Part shown: positions 15,066-23,602 of the stretch, piece by piece | Numbering within the stretch: the first letter of the stretch is position 1 | Layout: each line of letters opens with the position of its first letter | NCBI GenBank assembly: GCA_030841965.1 | Contig: JAUUSJ010000025.1 | Span: 1-35,999, forward strand | Source: Blautia sp. | GTDB lineage: Bacteria > Bacillota > Clostridia > Lachnospirales > Lachnospiraceae | DNA length: 35,999 bases | Direction: 5' to 3' | Position numbers and translations under genes: made by a program | The notes under the pieces: generated by a model | What the model was told of the DNA's origin: nothing | The model's database searches: none | The model's input: the letters and a program-made list of their open reading frames with translations, nothing else

Positions 15066-16490
15066 ATGAGTAAGACAAAAATGTCAGCAAGAGAAAGAAT
15101 AGAATCTCTTCTTGATGAGTCAAGTTTTGTTGAAGTTGGTACATATGTGACAAGCAGAAGTACAGATTTTAACATGAACGCTTCTGAGAATCCAGGTGAT
15201 GGTGTGATTACTGGCTATGGTGTTGTGGATGGACGTCTTGTGTATGTCTATAGTCAAGACTATGCAGTACTTGGTGGCTCCATCGGTGAGATGCATGCAA
15301 AGAAGATTGAGCATATCTATGAGCTCGCTATGAAGGTAGGGGCACCAGTGATTGGCTTGATTGACTGTGCTGGTCTTAGACTTCAAGAGTCAGTGGATGG
15401 ACTTGGAAGCTTTGGTAAATTATTTCAGATGATGTCACTTGCATCTGGTTCGATTATGCAGTTAAGCGGTGTGTTTGGAACATGCGGTGGAGGAGCAGGT
15501 CTTATCCCTACGCTCACAGACTTAACTGTGATGGAGAAGGAGAATGGTGCATTATTTGTGAATAGTCCTAATACATTAGATGGAAGCAGCAAGGAGAAAT
15601 TAGACACTTCAAGTTCTGATTTCCAGAAGGAGAATGTAAGCTCTGTAGATTTCGTAGAAGAGGACGAATTGGCAGTGCTTGGAAGACTCCGCCAGTTAGT
15701 TGCAATGCTTCCTGCAAACTTCGAGGATGATAGTAATATCGAAGATTGCGCAGATGATTTAAACCGTATTATTCCTGAGCTAGATGCTTATGAGGAAGAT
15801 GCGGCGTCTATCTTTACTCTTATTGCAGATAACCAGATATTTGTAGAATGTAAGAAAGATTACGCAAAAGATATGGTCACAGGTTTTATCCGTCTAAACG
15901 GTGTGACAGTTGGCTGTGTCGGTAATCAGTGCGTAGAGTCCAAGGGAGCACTTTCTTCTAAAGCTGCCTATAAGGCGGCAGAGTTTGTGAAACTTTGTGA
16001 TGCATTTTCCATTCCTGTACTTAGCGTTTCTAACGCATCTTCCTTCAAGGCAACAGTTCATGAGGAGAAGACAATTGCAAAGGCAGCTGCAAAATTAACT
16101 TATGCATTTGCATCTGCGACTGTGCCAAAGGTGAATCTTTTAGTAGGAAAATCTTTTGGAACACCTTATATTGCGATGAATTCCAAATCCATCGGTGCGG
16201 ATATTGAGTTTGCTTGGCCAGATGCGAAGGTCGGCATGATGGATGCAAAGGAAGCTGTGAAGATTATGTATGCAGACGAGATTGCAAAGAGCGAGGACAA
16301 GGTAGCCTTTATCGCAGAGAGGGCCGGAGAGTATGAGGCACTCCAGTCAAGTGCTATGGCAGCGGCAAAACGCGGCTATGTAGATGATATTATTGAGCCA
16401 GATGCGACGAGAAAGCGTATTATTGCGGCTTTTGAGATGTTATTTACAAAACAGGATATGATTCCTGCTAAGAAACACGGCACAGTATAA
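15066..16490 (+). CDS. mmdA: Carboxyltransferase subunit, methylmalonyl-CoA decarboxylase alpha type
   Basis: This 474-aa acyl-CoA carboxyltransferase has a crotonase-like double fold. It has YSQDYAVLGGSIGEMHAKKI, the oxyanion region GTCGGGAGLIPTLTD in the first half and VGCVGNQCVES with the SFGTPYIAMNSKSIGAD block in the second. It moves a carboxyl group between an acyl-CoA and biotin. GGAGGG (15054-15059) is 6 nt before ATG 15066; the upstream in-frame ATG at 15030 has no such site. It heads a tight operon with oadG, a biotin carrier, oadB and an OadA-like gene. It is somewhat shorter than typical MmdA (about 510-520 aa). The acyl-CoA substrate (methylmalonyl or other) is not determinable here. 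Confidence 0.9.
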   Translation: MSKTKMSARERIESLLDESSFVEVGTYVTSRSTDFNMNASENPGDGVITGYGVVDGRLVYVYSQDYAVLGGSIGEMHAKKIEHIYELAMKVGAPVIGLIDCAGLRLQESVDGLGSFGKLFQMMSLASGSIMQLSGVFGTCGGGAGLIPTLTDLTVMEKENGALFVNSPNTLDGSSKEKLDTSSSDFQKENVSSVDFVEEDELAVLGRLRQLVAMLPANFEDDSNIEDCADDLNRIIPELDAYEEDAASIFTLIADNQIFVECKKDYAKDMVTGFIRLNGVTVGCVGNQCVESKGALSSKAAYKAAEFVKLCDAFSIPVLSVSNASSFKATVHEEKTIAKAAAKLTYAFASATVPKVNLLVGKSFGTPYIAMNSKSIGADIEFAWPDAKVGMMDAKEAVKIMYADEIAKSEDKVAFIAERAGEYEALQSSAMAAAKRGYVDDIIEPDATRKRIIAAFEMLFTKQDMIPAKKHGTV

Positions 16491-16507
16491 TAAGGAGTGA
16501 ATGTGAG

Positions 16508-16843
16508 ATGATATTACGAGCATTATTGAATACTGTTATGGGTATGGGAACTGTATTTATCGTTTTGATTTTCATTTCCTTTATCATTTCATTATTCAAA
16601 TATATTCCTGTAATTCAGGAGAAATTCAGCAAGAAAAATGTACAGCCAGTTCCAGAAAGCAAATCTGCTCCAGCGAAAGCGCCAGTTGTCGTTGAGGAGG
16701 AAGAAGAGGAGGAGCTTGTGGATGATGCACAGTTAGTTGCAGTTATTACAGCAGCGATTATGGCTTCTTGCCAAACTACAAATGCAGTTTCAGCCGATAA
16801 GTTGGTCGTTAAGTCCATCCGTCGTGCTAGAAAAAGAGTGTAA
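16508..16843 (+). CDS. oadG: OadG-family membrane subunit (decarboxylase gamma/delta)
   Basis: This 111-aa small membrane protein has an N-terminal helix (about residues 8-33, VMGMGTVFIVLIFISFIISLF), an acidic stretch (VEEEEEEELVDD, about 62-73) and a C-terminal region (AVITAAIMASCQ, then SIRRARKRV). The family holds the carboxyltransferase and biotin carrier on the membrane beside the Na+ channel subunit. AAGGAG lies about 10 nt before ATG 16508. It is 17 nt after mmdA. The C-terminal basic segment is common in Clostridial versions. Confidence 0.88.
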   Translation: MILRALLNTVMGMGTVFIVLIFISFIISLFKYIPVIQEKFSKKNVQPVPESKSAPAKAPVVVEEEEEEELVDDAQLVAVITAAIMASCQTTNAVSADKLVVKSIRRARKRV

Positions 16844-16864
16844 ATATTCAGGAGGAATAGATAG

Positions 16865-17239
16865 ATGAAAAATTATAGAATTACGGTAAATGGAACAGCT
16901 TATGACGTGGTAGTTGAAGAGTTAGAAGAGGGCGCAGTAGCTGCTGCTCCAGCGGCAAGCGCACCAGCAGCAAAGCCAGCGGCAAAACCAGCTCCTAAGA
17001 AGAAAGCAGCAGCAGGCGGACAGGGAAGTGTTAAGATTTCTGCACCAATGCCTGGTAAGATTTTGGCTGTTAAGGCAGCGGCAGGTGCGGCTGTATCTAA
17101 GGGAGACGTTATTATAGTATTAGAGGCAATGAAGATGGAAAATGAAATCGTTGCTCCACAGGATGGAACAATTGCAACTATCGATGTGAGTGAGGGAGCA
17201 TCTGTAGAGGCAGGCGACGTATTAGCTTCCATGAACTAA
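16865..17239 (+). CDS. Biotin carboxyl carrier protein of the decarboxylase
   Basis: This 124-aa protein has an N-terminal strand region, an Ala/Pro/Lys-rich flexible linker (about residues 24-55) and a biotinyl domain (about 56-124) with the site EAMKMEN, whose K90 is the biotinylated lysine. It is the only biotin domain in the operon. Both the MmdA-type and OadA-type carboxyltransferases here lack one, so it must serve both. GGAGG lies just before ATG 16865, 21 nt after oadG. Confidence 0.95.
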   Translation: MKNYRITVNGTAYDVVVEELEEGAVAAAPAASAPAAKPAAKPAPKKKAAAGGQGSVKISAPMPGKILAVKAAAGAAVSKGDVIIVLEAMKMENEIVAPQDGTIATIDVSEGASVEAGDVLASMN

Positions 17240-17275
17240 ATTCAGTCATCTAATACTATAATGGGAGGTTAAAAA

Positions 17276-18400
17276 ATGAGTTATATTATTGACACAATGA
17301 CAGGATTGGCGAAAGCGACTGGATTTGCCTTTTTAAATCCAGGAAACTTTCTTATGATTGTCGTTGCATTAATCTTTTTATATTTGGCGATAGCAAAGCA
17401 GTATGAGCCATTGCTCTTACTTCCAATTTCTTTTGGTATGCTATTAGTTAATCTTTATCCAGATATTATGGCTGAGGGTGGACTTCTTCACTATTTTTAT
17501 CTGTTAGATGAGTGGAGCATTCTTCCATCTTTGATTTTTCTGGGTGTAGGAGCAATGACAGATTTCGGTCCTTTGATTGCTAATCCAAAGAGCTTCTTAC
17601 TTGGAGCAGCGGCGCAGTTTGGTATTTTTACTGCGTATCTTTTGGCAATTATACTAGGATTTAATGACCAGGCAGCAGCAGCGGTATCGATTATCGGTGG
17701 AGCAGACGGACCTACTTCTATCTTCCTTGCAGGTAAGCTTGGACAGACAGAATTAATGGGACCAATTGCTGTGGCAGCCTACTCTTATATGTCACTTGTT
17801 CCGATTATTCAGCCACCTATTATGAAGCTGTTTACGACAGAGGAAGAGCGAAAGATTAAGATGGAGCAGCTTAGACCAGTTTCCAAACTTGAGAAAATTT
17901 TGTTCCCTATTATCGTTACAATTGTTGTAGTACTTATTTTGCCATCCACAGCTCCACTTGTAGGTATGCTTATGCTTGGTAACTTATTTAGAGAGTCAGG
18001 AGTAGTAAGACAGTTGTCTGACACGGCATCGAATGCGTTAATGTATATCGTTGTTATCATTCTTGGTACTTCTGTAGGAGCCACAACAAGTGCAGAAGCC
18101 TTCTTAAAGGTGACGACAATTAAGATTGTTATTTTAGGATTGGTTGCATTCGCAGTTGGAACAGCAGCGGGCGTACTTTTTGGTAAGCTTATGTGCAAGG
18201 TGACTGGCGGAAAGGTAAATCCTCTGATTGGTTCTGCTGGTGTATCGGCTGTGCCAATGGCAGCCAGAGTTTCACAAAAAGTTGGATCTGAGTCGGACCC
18301 AACGAACTTCTTACTCATGCATGCAATGGGACCAAACGTAGCTGGTGTTATCGGTACAGCAGTAGCGGCAGGTACTTTCATGGCAATCTTTGGTGTATAG
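17276..18400 (+). CDS. oadB: Na+-translocating decarboxylase beta subunit
   Basis: This 374-aa polytopic membrane protein decarboxylates carboxybiotin and exports Na+. The diagnostic IIGGADGPTSIFLAGKL stretch carries the Asp of the Na+ site (about residues 139-155), and the VNPLIGSAGVSAVPMAARV block lies near the C-terminus. Many hydrophobic segments span the chain. Length is normal for OadB/MmdB/GcdB. GGGAGG lies before ATG 17276. It converts decarboxylation energy into a sodium gradient for the operon's carboxyltransferases. Confidence 0.95.
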   Translation: MSYIIDTMTGLAKATGFAFLNPGNFLMIVVALIFLYLAIAKQYEPLLLLPISFGMLLVNLYPDIMAEGGLLHYFYLLDEWSILPSLIFLGVGAMTDFGPLIANPKSFLLGAAAQFGIFTAYLLAIILGFNDQAAAAVSIIGGADGPTSIFLAGKLGQTELMGPIAVAAYSYMSLVPIIQPPIMKLFTTEEERKIKMEQLRPVSKLEKILFPIIVTIVVVLILPSTAPLVGMLMLGNLFRESGVVRQLSDTASNALMYIVVIILGTSVGATTSAEAFLKVTTIKIVILGLVAFAVGTAAGVLFGKLMCKVTGGKVNPLIGSAGVSAVPMAARVSQKVGSESDPTNFLLMHAMGPNVAGVIGTAVAAGTFMAIFGV

Positions 18401-18425
18401 GAAAGGATATAGGAGGTCATAAAGA

Positions 18426-19838
18426 ATGGCAGAACAAATTAAAAAACCAGTTAAAATTACGGAAACAATCTTGCGTGACGCTCATCAGTCTTTGATTGCT
18501 ACAAGAATGACAACAGAGCAGATGCTTCCGATTATTGATAAAATGGATAAAGTTGGATACCATGCGGTAGAGTGCTGGGGAGGAGCTACTTTCGATGCCA
18601 GCCTTCGTTTCTTAAAGGAAGACCCATGGGAGAGACTTAGAAAATTAAGAGATGGATTTAAGAATACAAAGTTACAGATGTTATTTAGAGGACAGAATAT
18701 TTTGGGATATCGTCATTATGCGGATGATGTTGTAGAGTATTTTGTACAAAAATCCATTGCAAATGGTATTGATATTATTCGTATCTTTGATGCGCTAAAT
18801 GATATCAGAAACTTGGAATGTGCTGTAAAGGCGACAAATAAAGAAAAGGGACATGCCCAGATTGCTATCAGTTATACACTCGGTGATGCATACACAGAGG
18901 AATACTACGTAAATATGGCAAAGAGCATTGAAAATATCGGTGCAGATTCTATCTGTATTAAGGATATGGCTGGACTTTTAGTTCCTTTTGAGGCTGAGAA
19001 GTTAGTGAAAGCATTAAAGAAAGCAGTAAAGATTCCGATTGAGCTTCATACGCATTATACAAGTGGTGTCGCTGGAATGACATATATGAAGGCAGTTGAG
19101 GCAGGATGTGATATTATCGATACAGCTATCTCCCCATTTGCTATGGGTACTAGCCAGCCAGCTACAGAAGTTATGGTAGAGACATTTAAGGGAACACCAT
19201 ATGATACAGGATATGACCAGAATCTACTCGCCGAGATTGCAGATTATTTCAGACCAATACGTGACGAGGCGCTGGAGAATGGTTTATTGAATCCAAAGGT
19301 AATGGGTGTTGATATTAAGACATTATTATATCAAGTACCAGGTGGTATGTTGTCAAACTTAGTATCTCAGTTAAAAGAGCAGAAGGCTGAGGATAAATAC
19401 TATGAAGTATTACAGGAAATTCCTCGTGTGAGAAAAGACTTTGGTGAGCCACCTCTAGTAACACCTTCCAGCCAGATTGTCGGTACACAGGCTGTGCTCA
19501 ATGTGTTGGCAGGTGAGAGATATAAGATGATTACGAAGGAGTCTAAGGCTCTTCTTCGCGGTGAGTACGGTAAGACGGCAAAACCTGTCAATCCAGAGGT
19601 TCAAAAGAAAGCACTCGGTGACCAAGAGCCTATTACCTGTCGTCCAGCTGATTTATTAGCTCCAGAGCTTGATAAGATTGAGGCAGAGATGAGCCAGTGG
19701 AAAGAGCAGGATGAGGATGTATTATCTTATGCATTATTCCCACAGGTTGCGACAGAGTTCTTTAAGTATAGAAGTGCGCAGAAGAATAAGATTGACCCTG
19801 CTGCGGCAGATGAGAAGAATAAGGCTTATCCAGTGTAG
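18426..19838 (+). CDS. OadA/PycB-type carboxyltransferase without biotin domain
   Basis: This 470-aa TIM-barrel carboxyltransferase acts on oxaloacetate/pyruvate. It shows TETILRDAHQSLIATR with metal ligand D18, ECWGGATFDASLRFLKEDPW, the lysine segment ICIKDMAGLL and metal-binding HTHYTSG. The conserved PXXLVS-type domain follows. Unlike full OadA (about 590 aa), it ends without a biotinyl domain, so it must use the separate carrier at 16865. AGGAGG precedes ATG 18426, 25 nt after oadB. A good terminator follows at 19914. With MmdA in the same operon, it could act as the 5S-like half of a transcarboxylase, or as an oxaloacetate decarboxylase. Confidence 0.92.
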   Translation: MAEQIKKPVKITETILRDAHQSLIATRMTTEQMLPIIDKMDKVGYHAVECWGGATFDASLRFLKEDPWERLRKLRDGFKNTKLQMLFRGQNILGYRHYADDVVEYFVQKSIANGIDIIRIFDALNDIRNLECAVKATNKEKGHAQIAISYTLGDAYTEEYYVNMAKSIENIGADSICIKDMAGLLVPFEAEKLVKALKKAVKIPIELHTHYTSGVAGMTYMKAVEAGCDIIDTAISPFAMGTSQPATEVMVETFKGTPYDTGYDQNLLAEIADYFRPIRDEALENGLLNPKVMGVDIKTLLYQVPGGMLSNLVSQLKEQKAEDKYYEVLQEIPRVRKDFGEPPLVTPSSQIVGTQAVLNVLAGERYKMITKESKALLRGEYGKTAKPVNPEVQKKALGDQEPITCRPADLLAPELDKIEAEMSQWKEQDEDVLSYALFPQVATEFFKYRSAQKNKIDPAAADEKNKAYPV

Positions 19839-19913
19839 AGGGAAGTTGCTCTTGAATTGCATTCTCAGATGTGCAGTGGATGAGAAAAAGATGTATCTAT
19901 TTGGGTAGATATC

Positions 19914-19952
19914 AGAGCTATTGGAAAGTATATTTTCTGATAGCTCTTTTTT
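19914..19952 (+). terminator. Rho-independent terminator of the Na+-decarboxylase operon
   Basis: AGAGCTAT (19914-19921) pairs perfectly with ATAGCTCT (19940-19947). An inner GGAAA/TTTCT helix extends the stem, and the T-run continues to 19952. Confidence 0.85.
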
Positions 19953-19997
19953 AGATTTCGTAAAATAGAATGGTGAGAAAGACGTGGAGAGGGATGT

Positions 19998-20214
19998 GGA
20001 GAGAGACGCGAAGAGAGTCCGCAGATATGTCCTCTGAAAACACGTTCGTTCCCACGGTTTTTCGACATACGCCGATTTTTGCCGCCTCCCGCAAACTCGC
20101 GCCTTTGGCGCTCAAACAGTGCTCCAGCGGCAAAGCTAAATATATCGAAAAACCGCTCCACTCTCTATCGTTTTCAGAGGACATATCTGCGGACTCTCTT
20201 CGCTGTGTATTGGC
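19998..20214 (+). repeat. Dispersed structured element, copy 3
   Basis: The arms 20008-20041 and 20170-20203 are perfect 34-nt inverted repeats. The inner helix CGGTTTTTCGACATAC/GTATATCGAAAAACCG and TGCCGC/GCGGCA follow, with the tip hairpin GCGCC-TTT-GGCGC at 20099-20111. The right edge CTGTGTATTGGC is shared with the other copies. It lies 46 nt after the terminator of the upstream operon, in the same orientation. Confidence 0.92.
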
Positions 20215-20222
20215 AAAACACT

Positions 20223-20289
20223 ATAAAACTCTTTTTTTATAAGGATAATTACTATATGATTTCAATTTGAGTTTTATGCTTTTTTATTT
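20223..20289 (+). terminator. Inverted repeat with T-run after element copy 3
   Basis: ATAAAACTC (20223-20231) and GAGTTTTAT (20269-20277) are perfect 9-bp partners across 37 nt, followed by a T-rich run (20280-20285). The long loop makes this a weak terminator candidate. Confidence 0.35.
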
Positions 20290-20431
20290 AGAAAAATTTT
20301 ACGCTATCCTGACCAGATGAAAATAGATACTTTGAGAACATTTGTCTGAAAACTAAATTTTCCTCTGAGTCAATCACAAAATATGATATAAAAATATAGA
20401 TATGATTACGGTTGAAAAAATAAAATTATAG

Positions 20432-20444
20432 TCATAGCTTATGA
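20432..20444. promoter_or_regulatory. Palindrome upstream of the RpiR-type gene
   Basis: TCATA-GCT-TATGA lies just before the -35 region. Its position suggests an operator, perhaps for autoregulation by the SIS-domain regulator. The site is short, so confidence is low. Confidence 0.3.
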
Positions 20445-20452
20445 AACTTTGC

Positions 20453-20481
20453 TTTACTCTTCCTGCATTTTATGCTATACT
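20453..20481 (+). promoter_or_regulatory. Promoter of the RpiR-type regulator gene
   Basis: TTTACT (20453-20458), a 17-bp spacer and TATACT (20476-20481) lie 42 bp before ATG 20524. Confidence 0.55.
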
Positions 20482-20523
20482 AAAAAAATCGATAAATACA
20501 TTAAAAATAAAGAGGATGTAAAA

Positions 20524-21396
20524 ATGGAATCTTATGAAAATTTAGTAGAGCGCATAGAGCGCAAGAAAAAAGAATTTAGTAAAGGTCAAAAGCGACTGGC
20601 GGCTTATCTGTTAGAGTACTACGATAAGGCGGCTTTTTTTACCGCACAAAAATTGGGAAAAGAAGCAGGTGTAAGTGAGTCTACAGTAGTGCGTTTTGCC
20701 TATCAGCTAGAGTATGAGGGATATCCTCAGCTTCAGCAGGAGCTTCGGGTGATGGCAAAGAGAAAGTCAAACTCCATTCAGAGACTTGAGCTTGCCAAAG
20801 AACATTTTGATAATGACGATTTACTCCCTAAAATCCTTCAAATTGACGCTGAGCGACTAAGAGATACGATTCACTCTATTGACAAAAATGAATTTAATCA
20901 TGCTGTCGATATGATAGAAAATGCAAAGATGATTTATATTTTAGGAGCAAGGAGCGCTGGTTTTTTGGCAGGAATTTTAGGCTATTATCTTGATATGATT
21001 TTTGACCATGTAAAAGTAGTAAATGCCAATGCGACATCGGATACGTTTGAACAAATTTGTCGTATGAATGAAAATGATCTGTTTATCGCTATTAGCTTTC
21101 CACGCTATTCTAAGAGAACGATAAAAGCATTAAGTTTTGCTAAAAAGCAAGGTGCGAGCACAATTGCAATTACAGATAGCGAACAGTCTCCAATCACAGC
21201 GGATAGCGATTGTAGCTTGATTGCAAAGAGTGATGTTATGGCAATCGTGGATTCACTAGTAGGTCCACAGAGCGTCATCAATGCTTTAGTTGTAGCCCTC
21301 TCAATACGCAAAAAAGACGAGGTAGAAAAGAGACTTAAGCTATTAGAGGAGCTGTGGAATGAGTATGATGTTTATGAGAAAGAGCCAAAAAATTAA
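20524..21396 (+). CDS. MurR/RpiR-family transcriptional regulator
   Basis: This 290-aa regulator has an N-terminal HTH domain (about residues 1-77), with FSKGQKRLAAYLLEYYDKAAFFTAQKLGKEAGVSESTVVRFAYQL in segments, and a SIS sugar-phosphate-binding domain (about 120-260) with KMIYILGARSAGFLAGILG and DLFIAISFPRYSKRTI. RpiR-type proteins sense phosphosugars. AGAGGATG lies before ATG 20524, and this start matches the family N-terminus better than an in-frame ATG at 20449 that overlaps the promoter. It leads the genes for a flavoprotein and cmk, with no obvious sugar genes beside it, so its target is unknown. Confidence 0.92.
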   Translation: MESYENLVERIERKKKEFSKGQKRLAAYLLEYYDKAAFFTAQKLGKEAGVSESTVVRFAYQLEYEGYPQLQQELRVMAKRKSNSIQRLELAKEHFDNDDLLPKILQIDAERLRDTIHSIDKNEFNHAVDMIENAKMIYILGARSAGFLAGILGYYLDMIFDHVKVVNANATSDTFEQICRMNENDLFIAISFPRYSKRTIKALSFAKKQGASTIAITDSEQSPITADSDCSLIAKSDVMAIVDSLVGPQSVINALVVALSIRKKDEVEKRLKLLEELWNEYDVYEKEPKN

Positions 21397-21437
21397 TTGA
21401 AGTATAGATAATAAATAGAATAGATAAAGGAAAAAAT

Positions 21438-22712
21438 ATGGAACAAGTAATTGTCATAGGCGGCGGAGCCGCTGGCATGATGGCTGCTATCTGGGCGGCA
21501 AGGTCGGGAAAAAAAGTAACTGTATATGAAAAGAACGAGAAACTCGGCAAAAAGTTATTTATCACAGGGAAAGGAAGATGCAATCTCACCAATGCCTGTG
21601 AGGTGGAAGATTTATTTCAAAATATAGTGACAAATTCAAAGTTTTTATACAGTGCATTTTATACTTTGACAAACGAAGACACGATAAAATTTTTCGAGGA
21701 GCTTGGACTCTCGACGAAGGTGGAGAGAGGGCTTCGAGTTTTTCCGACATCGGATAAATCATCAGATGTGATTCGAGCGTTGAAAAATGAAATGGAAAAT
21801 CTTGGAATCGAAATTATATACGACACAGAAGTGAGAGAAGTTCTGTATGAGCCGATGAGTGACGGCGAAGATAATACAAAGAAGACAGAAAAAGTCACAG
21901 GAGTCCTACTAAAAAATGGCAAAAAAAGATTGGCAAGTTCTGTTATCGTAGCGACAGGTGGCGTCTCCTATCCATCTACTGGCTCCACTGGGGACGGATA
22001 TGAGATTGCCAAGAAGGCGGGGCATAAAGTGACAAAAATTATGCCAAGCTTAGTGCCGATTGAGATAGAGGAGGATGCCTGCAAGAAGATGCAGGGATTA
22101 TCTCTAAAAAATATAGGTCTCACTCTTTTTGCGGGAAAGAAAAAATTATACGAGGATTTTGGAGAGATGATTTTTACGCATTTTGGAATGAGTGGTCCAC
22201 TTGTCTTAAGTGCCAGTCCCAAATTGCAAAATTATCGTATAAAGAAGAAAAAGAAACAGGAGGAGCTTATCATCGAGCTTGATTTAAAGCCAGCTCTTAG
22301 CATGGAAAAGTTGGATGCGAGAATTTTAAAAGATTTTTCAGAAGAAAAAAACAAATTTTTTAAAAATTCTTTGGAACATTTATTGCCAAAAAAATTAATT
22401 CCTATTATAATAGAGTGGAGTGGGATTGTTCCAGACAAAAAAGTAAATGAAATTACGAGAGAGGAGAGACAGCGTCTCGCTTCTTTGTTAAAGCATATGA
22501 GATTTACGGTGACGGGGACGAGAGGTTTTGCGGAGGCGATTATCACAAAGGGTGGTGTCTCGGTAAAAGAAATTGACCCTAGCACGATGGAGTCAAAGAA
22601 AAAGGCAGGACTTTATTTTGTAGGTGAAGTGCTTGATTTAGATGCTTTAACTGGTGGATTTAATCTTCAGATAGCCTGGTCCACAGGATATCTTGCGGGA
22701 ATATCCTGCTAA
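21438..22712 (+). CDS. BaiN/HI0933-family flavoprotein (FAD-dependent oxidoreductase)
   Basis: This 424-aa protein has an N-terminal FAD dinucleotide-binding motif IGGGAAGMMAAIWAARSG, then GKGRCNLTNACEV, GGVSYPSTGSTGDGY, FGEMIFTHFGMSGP and the C-terminal GEVLDLDALTGGFNLQIAWS flavin segment. These are hallmarks of the HI0933/YhiN family. Its physiological substrate is unclear; family members have been linked to bile-acid metabolism (BaiN) and other redox roles. It lies 41 nt after the RpiR gene and 30 nt before cmk, and is probably cotranscribed with cmk, as is common in Clostridia. Confidence 0.93.
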   Translation: MEQVIVIGGGAAGMMAAIWAARSGKKVTVYEKNEKLGKKLFITGKGRCNLTNACEVEDLFQNIVTNSKFLYSAFYTLTNEDTIKFFEELGLSTKVERGLRVFPTSDKSSDVIRALKNEMENLGIEIIYDTEVREVLYEPMSDGEDNTKKTEKVTGVLLKNGKKRLASSVIVATGGVSYPSTGSTGDGYEIAKKAGHKVTKIMPSLVPIEIEEDACKKMQGLSLKNIGLTLFAGKKKLYEDFGEMIFTHFGMSGPLVLSASPKLQNYRIKKKKKQEELIIELDLKPALSMEKLDARILKDFSEEKNKFFKNSLEHLLPKKLIPIIIEWSGIVPDKKVNEITREERQRLASLLKHMRFTVTGTRGFAEAIITKGGVSVKEIDPSTMESKKKAGLYFVGEVLDLDALTGGFNLQIAWSTGYLAGISC

Positions 22713-22742
22713 GGATAGAGTATAAACTTTGGAGGAAATGAT

Positions 22743-23417
22743 ATGTATAGTATTGCAATAGACGGACCAGCGGGAGCTGGCAAGAGCACAATCGCGAAGA
22801 TGGTGGCGAGAAATCTTGGATTCATTTATGTGGATACAGGTGCGATGTACCGTGCAATGGCATTATATTTTTTGAGAAATGATATCGACGGCAGGGATGG
22901 CGAGTCCATCTCCAGACATTGCAAGGATATTCATGTCTCTCTCACCTACGAAGATGGAGAGCAGCAGGTTATTTTAAACGGCGAGTGCGTGAATGCCTTT
23001 ATCCGCACAGAGGAGGTCGGCAATATGGCATCTTTGACCTCACCGAATCCGGATGTTCGAGCAGCACTTCTTGATTTACAAAGAGATATGGCAAAGACGC
23101 AAGATATTATCATGGATGGAAGAGATATCGGAACGAATATTCTTCCAGATGCCACGCTAAAGATTTATCTCACTGCTTCCTCTGTTGTGAGGGCGAAGAG
23201 ACGTTATCAGGAGTTAGTGGAAAAGGGTGTGGAATGCTCCCTAGATGAGATTGAGAAGGATATTATTGATAGAGATTATCAGGATATGCACCGAGAGATT
23301 GCGCCACTTAGACAGGCGGAGGATGCTATTTATCTGGATTCTTCGGATATGACAATCGAGGAAGTTGTAAACTCAATCGAGGAGGCTTTTGCCAAGAAGA
23401 AAAACGAAGATATATAG
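22743..23417 (+). CDS. cmk: Cytidylate kinase
   Basis: This 224-aa kinase phosphorylates CMP and dCMP. The N-terminal P-loop is AIDGPAGAGKSTIAKMVA, followed by the NMP-binding segment YVDTGAMYRAMALYFL. IIMDGRDIGTNILPDA and the lid region RAKRRYQELVEKG complete the pattern. Length is typical. TGGAGG precedes ATG 22743. It sits directly before ispH-rpsA, in an order common in Firmicutes. Confidence 0.96.
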   Translation: MYSIAIDGPAGAGKSTIAKMVARNLGFIYVDTGAMYRAMALYFLRNDIDGRDGESISRHCKDIHVSLTYEDGEQQVILNGECVNAFIRTEEVGNMASLTSPNPDVRAALLDLQRDMAKTQDIIMDGRDIGTNILPDATLKIYLTASSVVRAKRRYQELVEKGVECSLDEIEKDIIDRDYQDMHREIAPLRQAEDAIYLDSSDMTIEEVVNSIEEAFAKKKNEDI

Positions 23418-23447
23418 GTGAGGATTTTTTCTTCACTTAAGATATAT

Positions 23448-23602
23448 AGAGCACCGTAGGGCATACGGGAACTCTTAAAACTAGCTTGCAGGTCTTAAAG
23501 GTAAAAGGATAAGTCCTGCGAGAATCCACCTTGACCGATGATGATTTCATATATAAGGTAATGACAATGCTATTTGTCACAAATCAGATAGTCGAGGGTG
23601 GA
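23448..23602 (+). promoter_or_regulatory. Candidate structured leader between cmk and ispH-rpsA
   Basis: Several helices fall in a 266-nt gap. AGAG (23448-23451) with CTCT (23472-23475) encloses CCGTA/TACGG (23454-23458 with 23464-23468). TTGCAGG (23486-23492) pairs with CCTGCGA (23515-23521). TCCACC (23525-23530) pairs with GGTGGA (23597-23602), enclosing TGACAA/TTGTCA (23562-23567 with 23574-23579). The last long-range helix covers GAGGGTGG, which would serve as the ribosome-binding site for an in-frame ATG at 23603. I match it to no known riboswitch; a role in controlling S1 or IspH synthesis is inference. Confidence 0.4.

Larger units (their letters stand above)
19839..20523. other. Gene-free region between the decarboxylase operon and the RpiR gene
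   Basis: It holds, in order, the operon terminator (19914-19952), structured element copy 3 (19998-20214), an inverted repeat with a T-run (20223-20289), and the operator-like palindrome and promoter of the RpiR-type gene. Short ORFs here come from the repeat. Confidence 0.7.

Noticed and set aside
23448..23602. Known riboswitch, 6S RNA, SRP RNA or RNase P RNA before ispH-rpsA
   Set aside because: None of the conserved cores of these RNAs that I know is present; it is kept only as an unnamed candidate structure.
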